This document shows positions 1 to 8,925 of a stretch of 64,000 bases of DNA, one piece after another. Position 1 is the stretch's first letter. Each line of letters starts with the position of its first letter. The notes under the pieces were generated by a model. The model searched no databases, was not told the origin of the DNA, and saw only the letters and a program-made list of their open reading frames with translations. The stretch spans positions 2,356,001-2,420,000 of the forward strand of contig CAVRWL010000003.1 in the NCBI GenBank assembly GCA_963724945.1, in the 5' to 3' direction. The translations under genes were made by a program, and so were the position numbers. The stretch is from Hyphomicrobium_A sp963724945. Its GTDB lineage: Bacteria > Pseudomonadota > Alphaproteobacteria > Rhizobiales > Hyphomicrobiaceae.

Positions 1-15
1 GCAGAGAGGGCCCCC

Positions 16-771
16 ATGCAGCGGCTGAAAGAGAAAATCGCGCTCGTCACTGGCTCGGGCGCCGGCATCGGCCGCGCCGTGGCGAAGCTCTTCGCCGAGG
101 AGGGCGCGCACGTCTACATCACCGACATCGACGGCGAGGGGGCCGCGAAGGGTGCGGCCGAGCTCGCCGCCACCGGCCATGCGGTGACGGCGATGGCAGT
201 CGACGTCTCGCGCGGCCAGGACGTCACCGCGCTGATGCGGCTTATCGAGCAGAAGCACCGCCGCCTCGACGTCGTCGTCAACAACGCTGGCATCAACGTG
301 CGCTCGGACTTTCGCAACATGTCGGACGCCGACTGGGTGCGCCTGCGCGAGGTGAACCTCGACGGCATCATCCGCATCGCGCGCGACACCTTCCCGCTGA
401 TGAAGGCGTCGGGGCGCGCCTCCCTCGTTAATATGGCCTCCATCATGGGCCACCGCGGCATGCGCACGCTGGCGGCTTACGGGGCGACCAAAGGCGCGAT
501 CTCGGCGCTGACGCGCGGGCTCGCGGTCGAGTACGCGCCCTACAACATCCGCGTCAACGCGCTGGCACCGGGCTTCATTGAGACGGCGCTGACCGAGCGC
601 GTGCTGCGCGTCAAGGCGTTCTCGGAGGCGCTCTTGGAGCAGACGCCGCTCAAACGCTTCGGCACACCCGAGGACGTGGCGATGGCGGCGTTGTTTTTCG
701 CCTCAGATGAGTCCGCTTTCATCACCGGGGCCGAGCTCGCCATCGATGGCGGCATGGCAGCGGCATTGTGA
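16..771 (+). CDS. SDR-family NAD(P)-dependent oxidoreductase
   Basis: A 251-residue classical short-chain dehydrogenase/reductase of the FabG-like type. The nucleotide-binding TGxxxGIG motif is at residues 12-19, NNAG at 89-92, and the catalytic Ser142, Tyr155 and Lys159 are all present. Asp37 at the end of the second beta strand is the usual mark of NAD rather than NADP preference. The ending resembles FabG-type SDRs (ITGAELAIDGG). An AGAGAGG ribosome site precedes the ATG. The substrate cannot be told: it could be a 3-oxoacyl, sugar or hydroxy-acid dehydrogenase. The next gene is convergent, so there is no operon partner downstream, and the upstream neighbour lies outside the window. Confidence 0.9.
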   Translation: MQRLKEKIALVTGSGAGIGRAVAKLFAEEGAHVYITDIDGEGAAKGAAELAATGHAVTAMAVDVSRGQDVTALMRLIEQKHRRLDVVVNNAGINVRSDFRNMSDADWVRLREVNLDGIIRIARDTFPLMKASGRASLVNMASIMGHRGMRTLAAYGATKGAISALTRGLAVEYAPYNIRVNALAPGFIETALTERVLRVKAFSEALLEQTPLKRFGTPEDVAMAALFFASDESAFITGAELAIDGGMAAAL

Positions 772-777
772 TCGCGG

Positions 778-1935
778 CTACGTCCCGGCGATCGTCTCGG
801 CGATGAGCTGGTCAACGACGCCGGTCAGCGCCTCTTCGTTGCTCGCGCCCTTGCCGATCAGCCGCTCGTAGCAGAGCACCTGACGGTCGGCGCTGGTGCC
901 GCCGGTGGCGATCAGAAGCGCGTGCTTGGCTTCCTTCTCGCAGCCGAGCACGGCCGCATCCTCGGCGATGAGGTCCAACAGCTCGTCGATGAGCGCGGCG
1001 AACGGCACGAGCTTTCCTTTGCCGAAGTCGAACAACCCCTCCGAGACGCCGTAGCGTTGCGCGCGCCAGCGGTTCTCCTCGATGAGGAAGGCGGGGTAGG
1101 AGCGCCATTTCTGGTTGGAGCGGCGTAGACGGTAGAGCATGCGCGTGATGCACACGAAGATCGCCGCGATCGACAAGGCATCGTCGATGCGCGTGCACAC
1201 GTCGGTCACGCGCATCTCGAGCGTAGGGAAGCGCGCGGAAGGGCGCAGGTCCCACCAGATCTTGGTCGCGTCCTCGATGACACCGTTCTGCACCAGCACG
1301 TCGACGGTGCGCTGGAACTCGCCGAAGCTCTCGAAGCGCTGCGGCAGGCCCGTGCGCGGCAGCTCGTGGAACACGGCGAGCCGGTAGCTCTTGAGGCCGG
1401 TGTCCTCGCCCTGCCAGAAGGGAGAGGAGGTCGACAGCATCAACAGATGCGGCAGGAAATAGCGCGCCTGGTTCATGAGATCGATGCGCAGCTCGTCGTC
1501 GTCGAGGCCGACGTGGACGTGCATGCCGCAGATGGCAAGCCGCCGGCCGATCCCGGCGAAGTCGCGCGCGAGCGCCTGGTAGCGGGCTTTCTGCGTCGTC
1601 TCGAGCGTCGATTTGTCGGCGAACGGATGCGTCGAGGCGGCGATGGGAGCGAGGCCGTATTCGCGCGCGGCCTCCGCGATGGTGCGGCGCAAATGTGCAA
1701 GCTCGCTGCGCGCACTTGCGAAGTCGCGGCACACGCCGGTGCCGATCTCGATCTGCGAGCGGAAGAACTCGGGCGCGACCTGCTTGCCGAGCGCGGCCTC
1801 GCACGCCTCCATCAGGGCCGCCGGCGCCGCGGCAAAGCCCCGGGTGGCGAGATCGACGAGGTGGTATTCCTCCTCGATGCCGAAGGTGAAGGATGGCTCC
1901 TTGAGGCCCATGTTGCGGTCTATGGCTCGGCTCAT
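778..1935 (-). CDS. Carboxylate-amine ligase, YbdK/GCS2 family
   Basis: A 385-residue protein of the glutamate-cysteine ligase type 2 (YbdK) family, ATP-dependent enzymes joining a carboxylate to an amine. The N-terminal FGIEEEYHLV motif, the CGMHVHVGL segment and the LEMRVTDVCTR segment are characteristic metal/ATP-binding stretches of this fold. The start at 1935 (MSRAIDRN) is chosen because FGIEEEY normally lies close to the N terminus; ATGs at 1971 and 1911 also remain open. YbdK of E. coli has weak gamma-glutamylcysteine ligase activity, so the true substrate is unknown. It stands alone, convergent with the SDR gene and divergent from the DAHP synthase gene. Confidence 0.88.
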   Translation of the reverse strand: MSRAIDRNMGLKEPSFTFGIEEEYHLVDLATRGFAAAPAALMEACEAALGKQVAPEFFRSQIEIGTGVCRDFASARSELAHLRRTIAEAAREYGLAPIAASTHPFADKSTLETTQKARYQALARDFAGIGRRLAICGMHVHVGLDDDELRIDLMNQARYFLPHLLMLSTSSPFWQGEDTGLKSYRLAVFHELPRTGLPQRFESFGEFQRTVDVLVQNGVIEDATKIWWDLRPSARFPTLEMRVTDVCTRIDDALSIAAIFVCITRMLYRLRRSNQKWRSYPAFLIEENRWRAQRYGVSEGLFDFGKGKLVPFAALIDELLDLIAEDAAVLGCEKEAKHALLIATGGTSADRQVLCYERLIGKGASNEEALTGVVDQLIAETIAGT

Positions 1936-2091
1936 GCAACTCTTCGTGCGGCCGGTGCTGGCCTCGCGCACGAGGGTAGCCTATAAGCCCTGACAAATGG
2001 CATAATGGCTTCAATACGATGCGCACAAGTGCGCGGGCTGTGGCTTGCTAGCGCGGTGAACCCCAGCCGCCCGCGTGATGGAGAAACGAGC

Positions 2092-3492
2092 ATGGCGGCA
2101 CCCTGGTCCCCTGACAGCTGGCGGTCGAAGCCGATCGTCCAGGTGCCCGACTACGCCGACAAGGTGGCGCTCGCCGAGGTTGAGGGCAAGATTGCCTCCT
2201 ACCCGCCGCTCGTCTTCGCGGGCGAGGCCGACAAGCTCAAGAAGGCGCTCGCCGATGTGGCGGTGGGCGAGGCTTTCCTATTGCAGGGCGGCGACTGCGC
2301 CGAGAGCTTCTCAGAGCACGGTGCCAATCACATCCGCGAGCTCTTCCGCGTATTCTTGCAGATGGCGGTGGTGCTCACCTATGCCGGCGGCTCGCCCGTC
2401 GTGAAGGTCGGACGCATCGCGGGGCAGTTCGCCAAGCCGCGCTCCTCGCCCACTGAGAAGCGCGGCGACAATGAGCTGCCGAGCTACCGCGGCGACATCA
2501 TCAACGGCGAGGGCTTCACGGCCGAGGAGCGCATCCCCGATCCGCAGCGCCAGCTCGATGCCTACCGTCAGTCGGCGGCGACGCTCAATCTGTTGCGCGC
2601 GTTCTCCGAGGGCGGCTACGCGAGCCTCGACAACGTGCTGCGTTGGGTTCTCGACTTCGAGCAGAGAAGCCCCTTCGGCAAGAAGTACCGCGAGATGGGC
2701 GAACAGATCCAGACCGCCTTGCGCTTCATGCGCTCATGCGGCGTGACACCGGTGACGGTGCCGGCGCTGGGGCGCACCTCGTTCTACACCAGCCACGAGA
2801 GCCTACTCTTGAGCTACGAGGAGGCACTCGTGCGCCGCGACGAGGCCGGCGGCTCGCAGAACTGGTACGCCACTTCCGGCCACATGCTGTGGATCGGCGA
2901 CCGCACGCGCCAGCTCGACCACGCGCACGTGGAGTTCCTGCGCGGCATCAAGAACCCGATCGGCGTCAAGTGCGGGCCGTCGCTCGAGCCCGATGGCTTG
3001 ATCCGGCTCATCGACATCCTCAACCCGGCCGACGAGGCGGGCCGGCTGACGCTCATATGCCGCTTCGGTGCCGACAAGGTGGAGAAGCACCTGCCCAAGC
3101 TCATCCGTACGGTTGAGAAGGAGGGCCGCGCGATCGTGTGGTCGTGCGATCCCATGCACGGCAATACGATTTCCGCCGCCAACGGCTACAAGACGCGCCC
3201 CTTCGACCGCATCCTCAAAGAGGCCGAGACGTTCTTCGCCATCCACCGCGCGGAAGGCACGCACGCGGGCGGCATCCACGTGGAGATGACCGGCTCGCCC
3301 GTCACCGAGTGCACCGGCGGCGCCACGGCGCAAATCTCCGAGGCTCAGCTCAAGGATCGCTACCACACTCTGTGCGATCCCCGCCTCAATGCCGACCAGG
3401 CGCTCGAGCTCGCTTTCCTGATCGCGGAGCGGTTGAAGCAGGACCGCGACGGCGCTGAGGTGCCCCCGCAGCCCATCTCCGCGTTCGGCTGA
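2092..3492 (+). CDS. Class II 3-deoxy-7-phosphoheptulonate (DAHP) synthase
   Basis: A 466-residue class II (plant-like) DAHP synthase, which condenses phosphoenolpyruvate with erythrose 4-phosphate in the first step of the shikimate pathway. Diagnostic stretches include FLLQGGDCAESF, VGRIAGQFAKPRS, GDNELPSYRGD, LWIGDRTRQLD, GVKCGPS, VWSCDPMHGNT and HAGGIHVEMTG; the cysteine of GGDC, the histidine of DPMHGNT and the glutamate of HVEMTG are expected metal ligands. The ATG at 2092 is chosen because it follows a GGAGAAACG ribosome site and gives the usual MAAPWSPDSWRSKP-like start; the frame is open further upstream. It is a single gene with no visible attenuator. Confidence 0.95.
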   Translation: MAAPWSPDSWRSKPIVQVPDYADKVALAEVEGKIASYPPLVFAGEADKLKKALADVAVGEAFLLQGGDCAESFSEHGANHIRELFRVFLQMAVVLTYAGGSPVVKVGRIAGQFAKPRSSPTEKRGDNELPSYRGDIINGEGFTAEERIPDPQRQLDAYRQSAATLNLLRAFSEGGYASLDNVLRWVLDFEQRSPFGKKYREMGEQIQTALRFMRSCGVTPVTVPALGRTSFYTSHESLLLSYEEALVRRDEAGGSQNWYATSGHMLWIGDRTRQLDHAHVEFLRGIKNPIGVKCGPSLEPDGLIRLIDILNPADEAGRLTLICRFGADKVEKHLPKLIRTVEKEGRAIVWSCDPMHGNTISAANGYKTRPFDRILKEAETFFAIHRAEGTHAGGIHVEMTGSPVTECTGGATAQISEAQLKDRYHTLCDPRLNADQALELAFLIAERLKQDRDGAEVPPQPISAFG

Positions 3493-3569
3493 TCGGAGTG
3501 CGGAAGGTCGAAGCCGCCGGACATGAAGGTTGGGTTGGCCTGCTGTCGTTTCGCCCGTGAGGTCGGTCC

Positions 3570-5303
3570 ATGACCAAGCCCGCACCGACGCGCCTGAAGA
3601 TCGCGCTCGCGCAAGCGAACCCGACCCTGGGCGACATCGAGGCCAACGCCGCCAAGCTTATCGCCATGCGGGCGCAAGCAGCCGCGCTCGGCGCCGATCT
3701 CGTGGTGTTTCCCGAGCTGTTCATAACCGGCTATCCGCCCGAGGACCTGGTCCTGAAGCCGGCCTTTCAGGCGGCGGCGCGCCGGCGCGTCGAGCGGCTC
3801 GCCGCCGAGCTGGGCCCGGGCCCGGCCGTTCTAACCGGCACCGTCTGGCCCGAGGGCGGCAAGGTCTACAACGCGGTCGCGCTGCTCGATGGCGGCAAGG
3901 TCGCCGCCGTCCGTCTCAAGGTCGACCTCCCCAACTACGGCGTCTTCGATGAGAAGCGTGTTTTTGCGCAAGGGCCGATGCCCGAGCCGATCGCCTTTCG
4001 CGGCGTGCGGCTCGGCGTCCCCGTCTGCGAGGACATCTGGGCCCCCGATGTGGCCGCCTGCCTCGCCGAGCGTGGCGCCGAGATTCTGATCACGCCGAAC
4101 GGCTCGCCCTTCGACTGGACGAAGCCCGACGTGCGCCGAGACAAGGCGGCCGCGCGTGTCGCCGAGACCGGACTGCCGCTTCTCTATCTCAACCAGGTCG
4201 GCGGCCAGGACGAGCTCGTCTTCGACGGGGCATCTTTCGTGCTCAACGCCGACGGTAGCCGTGCCGTGCAGCTTCCCGCCTGGGAGGAGACGGTTGCGCT
4301 CAGCGAGTGGCGCCAGGCCGAGGGGAGATGGATCTGCGCGAAGGGCGCTTGCGCCGAGGTCGAGCGGGGCGATGGCTCCGCCTACCAGGCCTGTCTGCTG
4401 GGCTTGCGCGACTACGTGGAGAAGAACGGGTTTCCCGGCGTCATCCTCGGGCTCTCGGGCGGCATCGACAGCGCGCTCGTGGCTGCGCTGGCGGTGGATG
4501 CGCTCGGACCCCAACGCGTGCGCGCCGTCATGATGCCCTATCGCTATACCTCCGATGCCAGCCTGCGCGACGCTGCCGCCTGCGCGAAGGCGCTGGGCGT
4601 GCGCTACGAGACTTTGCCGATCGAGGCGGCGGTCGCGGGCGTGACCGAGACGCTTGCGCCCGTGCTCGCCGGCACCAAGCCCGACACAACGGAGGAGAAC
4701 ATCCAGGCGCGCGTGCGCGGCATCATCCTGATGGCGATCTCCAACAAGTTCGGCGGCATGGTCGTCACGACCGGCAACAAGTCGGAGATGTCGGTCGGCT
4801 ATGCCACGCTCTATGGCGACATGAACGGCGGCTTCAATCCGATCAAGGACCTCTACAAGATGGAGGTCTACCGGTTAGCGCGCTGGCGCAACGTCCACGT
4901 CCCCAAGGGTGCTCTCGGCCCCGGCGGCATCGTCATCCCCGAGGCGATCCTGGCCAAGGTGCCCTCGGCCGAATTGCGCGCCAACCAGACCGATCAGGAC
5001 TCGCTGCCGCCTTATGCCGAGCTCGACGACATCCTCGCCTGCCTCGTCGAGAAGGAGATGCCGCTTGCCGAGATCGTTGCCCGCGGGCATGGCGCGGAGA
5101 TGGTGAAAAGGATCGAGCGCATGCTCTATCTCGCCGAGTACAAGCGCCGGCAGGCCCCGCCTGGCGTGAAGATCTCGGCGAAGAACTTCGGGCGCGACCG
5201 CCGCTATCCTATCGTCAACAAGTTCCGGGAGGAGCTGGCGCCGGCACAGTCTGCAGCAGGCGTACGCGAGCCCGCTCCAGCGGCCAAGAGCGGGCGATCT
5301 TGA
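3570..5303 (+). CDS. nadE: Glutamine-dependent NAD+ synthetase
   Basis: A 577-residue two-domain enzyme making NAD from deamido-NAD, ATP and glutamine. The N-terminal nitrilase-type glutaminase domain (about 1-250) has the Glu49-Lys117-Cys153 triad (VVFPELF, RLKVDLPNYG, PVCEDIW). The C-terminal synthetase domain has the ATP-pyrophosphatase P-loop SGGIDS at 296-301 followed by VTTGNKSEMSVGY. The length is normal for glutamine-dependent bacterial NadE. It follows the DAHP synthase after 77 bases and may share its transcript. A low-complexity Ala/Pro/Gly tail ends the protein. Confidence 0.96.
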   Translation: MTKPAPTRLKIALAQANPTLGDIEANAAKLIAMRAQAAALGADLVVFPELFITGYPPEDLVLKPAFQAAARRRVERLAAELGPGPAVLTGTVWPEGGKVYNAVALLDGGKVAAVRLKVDLPNYGVFDEKRVFAQGPMPEPIAFRGVRLGVPVCEDIWAPDVAACLAERGAEILITPNGSPFDWTKPDVRRDKAAARVAETGLPLLYLNQVGGQDELVFDGASFVLNADGSRAVQLPAWEETVALSEWRQAEGRWICAKGACAEVERGDGSAYQACLLGLRDYVEKNGFPGVILGLSGGIDSALVAALAVDALGPQRVRAVMMPYRYTSDASLRDAAACAKALGVRYETLPIEAAVAGVTETLAPVLAGTKPDTTEENIQARVRGIILMAISNKFGGMVVTTGNKSEMSVGYATLYGDMNGGFNPIKDLYKMEVYRLARWRNVHVPKGALGPGGIVIPEAILAKVPSAELRANQTDQDSLPPYAELDDILACLVEKEMPLAEIVARGHGAEMVKRIERMLYLAEYKRRQAPPGVKISAKNFGRDRRYPIVNKFREELAPAQSAAGVREPAPAAKSGRS

Positions 5304-5427
5304 GCCCCGTCGCGCTCTGGAGAGAATCAGCGGCCGCTCCGAGAATTCTCCGTTCTTTTTGGCCACCACGCCAGATTTCACGAATCGGATGTAATGCTGC
5401 CGAAACGGAACAGGCCGGCGGCGGAGA

Positions 5428-6807
5428 ATGCTCCGGGACAGGTTGCACCATGACCTCGGCCGGGCCGCGCTCCTGGCCGTTGTGCTGCTCGCGGGCGCGC
5501 CGGCGCCGGCACGCGCCGGTGCGGCGGGCGACTGCTGCGCCGATCTCGAGGCGCGCATTGCCGAGCTCGAGGCGATGACCGCGCGCAAGGGCAATCGCAA
5601 GGTCAGCGTGACGGTCTCCGGCTGGGCCAACGAGGCCGTCTTCGCGTGGGACGACGGAACCCAATCAGGGACCTACATCGGCACCAATGCGGTCGAGCAA
5701 TCGCGCTTCCGCTTCGTCGGCGAGGCCAAGATCGACAAGGACTGGTCGGCTGGCTACCTGGCCGAGATCGGCCTCGTCGGCCATAACTCAAGCCAGTGGA
5801 ACCAGGATTCAGCGCGCTCTGCCAGCGTCAACGAATTCAATCGCGACGACCGCGTCGTCGTGCGCAAATCCAATTGGTACCTCAAGAGCAAGACGCTCGG
5901 CCAGGTCGCGCTCGGCCTCAACGCGATGGCGACCTACCACATGCTCGACGACGCTGACCCGACGCTCACGCGCAATGTCGACGATTCGGAAGGCGCGGTA
6001 GTCTTCCTCGCCGCGTTCCGGGTGCGCATCAACGGGCAGTTCGTCAAAGGTCTGCGCTGGGTCGACATCCTGCGCGGCTTCAACAACTCGACGCCGGGCG
6101 ACAGCGCGCGGCGCAGCATCGTGCGCTACGACACGCCCGAGCTTTTCGGATTTTCCGCCGCCACCACCTGGGGCGAGGACGACATTTGGGATGCCATGCT
6201 GAACTATAAGGGGGACATCGGCGATTTCACCTTGACCGGCAGAGCCGGCTATGGCCACAGCAACGATCCTGGAAACTTGATGTCGGTGGTGACGCCCTAC
6301 GTCAGCGGCGGCACGCCCTGCATCTCGTCTGCGACGAACTTGACCTCGCTGCCGAACTTCCTGTGCGAATGGGGTGGCGCGGCAGCGACCGTCTGGCACA
6401 AGCCGACCGGTCTCTTCCTCTACGGCGGTTGGGGCTCGATGAGCGTTCACACCGACCACGTGTTTCCCCGCGACACCGTGCTCCTGCCAAACAGCACCAC
6501 GTGGTTCCTGCAGCCCGGCATCGAGAAGCAATGGCTCGCGCTCGGTAAGACGGCGTTGTTTGCCGAGTACCGGCACGACGACCCCGGCTCCAATCCCAAC
6601 AGGACCGTGGATGGCAGCGTCAACTTCTGGCAGGCCGGGGCGGTCCAGCGCCTGGAGAACGCCGACATGAGCCTCTACATGGTCTACGAGTATGCCGACG
6701 GCGAGGTGGTGGGCAACGCCGCCACGGCCGCGGCGGGCGCGCCGGTCGGCACCTCAAAGCTCGATGCGTTCCAAGAGCTGGTCGTTGGTGCCAAAATCAA
6801 CTTCTAA
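5428..6807 (+). CDS. Outer-membrane porin, Porin_2-like
   Basis: A 459-residue probable outer-membrane porin. A signal peptide (hydrophobic core LLAVVLLAGAPAPARA, cleavage near residue 30) is followed by a short helix (DLEARIAELEAM) and then aromatic, alternating strands typical of a beta barrel (VTVSGWANEAVFAW, FRFVGEAKI, WSAGYLAEIG). It ends in a strand closing with Phe (LVVGAKINF), the usual C-terminal barrel signature. The short N-terminal coiled segment and the 'VSGWANE' start resemble the porin family widespread in Hyphomicrobiales. It probably forms a general diffusion channel; selectivity is unknown. A GGCGGAGA site precedes the ATG. Confidence 0.8.
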   Translation: MLRDRLHHDLGRAALLAVVLLAGAPAPARAGAAGDCCADLEARIAELEAMTARKGNRKVSVTVSGWANEAVFAWDDGTQSGTYIGTNAVEQSRFRFVGEAKIDKDWSAGYLAEIGLVGHNSSQWNQDSARSASVNEFNRDDRVVVRKSNWYLKSKTLGQVALGLNAMATYHMLDDADPTLTRNVDDSEGAVVFLAAFRVRINGQFVKGLRWVDILRGFNNSTPGDSARRSIVRYDTPELFGFSAATTWGEDDIWDAMLNYKGDIGDFTLTGRAGYGHSNDPGNLMSVVTPYVSGGTPCISSATNLTSLPNFLCEWGGAAATVWHKPTGLFLYGGWGSMSVHTDHVFPRDTVLLPNSTTWFLQPGIEKQWLALGKTALFAEYRHDDPGSNPNRTVDGSVNFWQAGAVQRLENADMSLYMVYEYADGEVVGNAATAAAGAPVGTSKLDAFQELVVGAKINF

Positions 6808-6905
6808 CGGTGGCGCCGGTCGCGCGGCCCTTGAGTTGTCGCGCCGTCCGTCTATAGGGTGACGGCCGATTCCACTTCACCCATCAGACGAGCCCTGCTC
6901 CAAAC

Positions 6906-8270
6906 ATGGCTGTCACCGTCCGCTTCGCGCCGAGCCCAACGGGCCGCCTCCACGTCGGCAACGTGCGCACGGCCATTCTCAACTGGCTGTTTGCGCGGCG
7001 CCAGGGCGGCACGTTCTGGCTGCGCCTCGACGACACCGACGTGATGCGCTCCACCGAGGCCTTCGCGGAGGGGATCCGCCGCGATCTCGCCTGGCTCGGC
7101 CTCGACTGGGATCGCGAGGAGCGCCAGTCGGCTCGCGTGGCGCACTATGAGGAGGCCGCCGCGCGCCTGAAGGAGCGGGGCCGCCTCTACGCCTGCTACG
7201 AGACCGAGGACGAGCTTGCCCGCAAGCGCAAGCGTCAGCTCGCGCGCGGGGCTCCGCCCATCTACGACCGCGCCGGCCTCAAGCTCGACGATGCCGGACG
7301 AGAGCGGCTCGAAGCCGAGGGGCGGCGCCCGCACTGGCGCTTCCGTCTCGACAATTCCGAGGAGGGTCTCGAGCCGCTCCCCACGATCGTCTCGTGGAAC
7401 GACCTCATCCGCGGCGACCAGACGGTGGACGTGGGCTCGCTCTCCGATCCCGTCGTCATCCGCGCCGACGGCACCTTCCTCTACACCTTCACGAGCGTCA
7501 TCGATGACGCCGATTTCAAGATCAGCCACGTCATCCGCGGCGAGGATCACGTCACCAACACGGGCGTGCAGATCGAGCTGTTCGAGGCGCTGGGGCACGA
7601 GCCGCCGGCCTTCGCCCACCACAGCCTGCTCGTCGGCGCCGATGGGCACGCGCTGTCCAAGCGTCTCGGCGCCCTCTCGATCGAGAGCTTGCGCGAGGCA
7701 GACCTCGAGCCGATGGCGGTCGCCAGCTACACGGCGCTGATCGGCACCTCCGACGCGATCGAGCCGCACGCGGGGCTCGACGAGCTTGCTCGCCTTTTCG
7801 CCTTCGAGAAGATCTCGATGGCGCCGGCGCGCTTCGACCTCGCGGAATTGCAGGGGCTCAACGCGCGGCTTCTGCACAAGCTGCCCTACGCGGTGGTGGC
7901 CGACCGGCTCAAGGCGCTCGGCGTCAAGGGAGGGGCGGAATTCTGGACGGCGGTGCGCGGCAACCTCGCGGTGCTCGAGGATGCGCAAACGTGGTGGCGC
8001 ATCATCGCCGGCGAGGTGCAGCCTCTGAGCGAGGACCAGGAGCTCACGCAGCGTGCGGCGGCACTCTTGCCCGAGGAGCCGTGGGACGACACGACCTGGG
8101 ATGTCTGGATCGGCGCGCTCAAGGCGGCGACGGGGCGCAAGGGCCGCGCTCTGTTCCACCCTTTGCGGCTCGCGCTGACCGGCCTCGAGGACGGACCCGA
8201 ATTGAAGGTTCTCTTGCCGTTGATCGGCCGCGCACGAGCGCAGAGCCGGTTGCTCGGCCGCGCGGCCTAG
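6906..8270 (+). CDS. gltX: Glutamate--tRNA ligase
   Basis: A 454-residue class I glutamyl-tRNA synthetase. The HIGH-like signature is APSPTGRLHVGN at residues 9-19 and the KMSKS-like signature is LSKRLG near residue 255. It charges tRNA-Glu, and in organisms without GlnRS may also charge tRNA-Gln for later amidation. Alphaproteobacteria often carry two gltX copies; this short form starting FAPSPTGRLHVGNVRTA is the type usually called GltX2, but the second copy is not in the window. It follows the porin gene by about 100 bases and is convergent with a GNAT gene. Confidence 0.95.
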   Translation: MAVTVRFAPSPTGRLHVGNVRTAILNWLFARRQGGTFWLRLDDTDVMRSTEAFAEGIRRDLAWLGLDWDREERQSARVAHYEEAAARLKERGRLYACYETEDELARKRKRQLARGAPPIYDRAGLKLDDAGRERLEAEGRRPHWRFRLDNSEEGLEPLPTIVSWNDLIRGDQTVDVGSLSDPVVIRADGTFLYTFTSVIDDADFKISHVIRGEDHVTNTGVQIELFEALGHEPPAFAHHSLLVGADGHALSKRLGALSIESLREADLEPMAVASYTALIGTSDAIEPHAGLDELARLFAFEKISMAPARFDLAELQGLNARLLHKLPYAVVADRLKALGVKGGAEFWTAVRGNLAVLEDAQTWWRIIAGEVQPLSEDQELTQRAAALLPEEPWDDTTWDVWIGALKAATGRKGRALFHPLRLALTGLEDGPELKVLLPLIGRARAQSRLLGRAA

Positions 8271-8279
8271 AGCCTCGCG

Positions 8280-8786
8280 TCAGCGCAGGGTCTGCAGTCC
8301 GGCGAAATCCGCCTTGCGCATGTAGGCGACGGGGATCTCGTGCCCCAACGGCAGCGCCCAGCCGCCGTTGCGCACGAGGCGAAAGCCGAGACCCTCAAAG
8401 AAGCCCATGGCGTTGAGCGTCGAGGCCACCTCGAGCGCGCGGAAGCCGGCGGCGTGGGTCTCCGCCTCGATGTGATCGAGCAGCAGGCGGCCGATGCCTT
8501 CGCCGGTGAAAAGCGGACGCACGCATAGCGCAAGAATGCGCGCGGTCGGGCTTAGCGCCTCGCCGGGGCTCCAGGCGCCGGTCCCCACCATTTCCGCTCC
8601 GATCCAAGCGGCAACGGCGTGGTTGCCGAGCAGAAGGTCGCCGTAGCGGGGAGAGCGAACGAAGGCGACAAAGGCCGCGATGTCGTCGGGCGCGTAGTAC
8701 TCCGCCGCAGCGCCCGAAAAGGACGCCGTATGGATGTAGCGGGCCGTCGACAGCTCGTCGACGCTGAGGGGGCGAAGCGTCACCAT
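8280..8786 (-). CDS. GNAT-family N-acetyltransferase
   Basis: A 168-residue GNAT acetyltransferase. The central strand ILALCVRPLFTGEGIGRLLLDHIE carries the acetyl-CoA pyrophosphate loop (R-x-x-x-G-x-G/A pattern), followed by a helix and the characteristic LNAMGFFEGLGFRLV segment near the C terminus. The start at 8786 (MVTLRPLSVDE) is preferred because GNAT domains begin with this strand; an ATG at 8822 is also in frame. The acceptor substrate is unknown. The gene ends 10 bases from the end of gltX on the other strand. Confidence 0.85.
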   Translation of the reverse strand: MVTLRPLSVDELSTARYIHTASFSGAAAEYYAPDDIAAFVAFVRSPRYGDLLLGNHAVAAWIGAEMVGTGAWSPGEALSPTARILALCVRPLFTGEGIGRLLLDHIEAETHAAGFRALEVASTLNAMGFFEGLGFRLVRNGGWALPLGHEIPVAYMRKADFAGLQTLR

Positions 8787-8925
8787 GTGCGCAAGAGTAG
8801 TGGGCGGACGGAGCGAATGCATAGCGGAGTTCGCAAGGTTGGTGACTGAGGCGGGGAGCGGGCTGGCACGATCAAGCGGTCAATAGAGCGCGACCGCCGT
8901 GCGCAGGCTGGCGGTCTTTGCGGCG

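Noticed and set aside
5341..5362. Rho-independent terminator between nadE and the porin (GAGAATTCTC followed by TTCTTTTT)
   Set aside because: The inverted repeat is a 10-base palindrome without a loop, so it cannot form a proper hairpin stem; the T-run alone is not enough.
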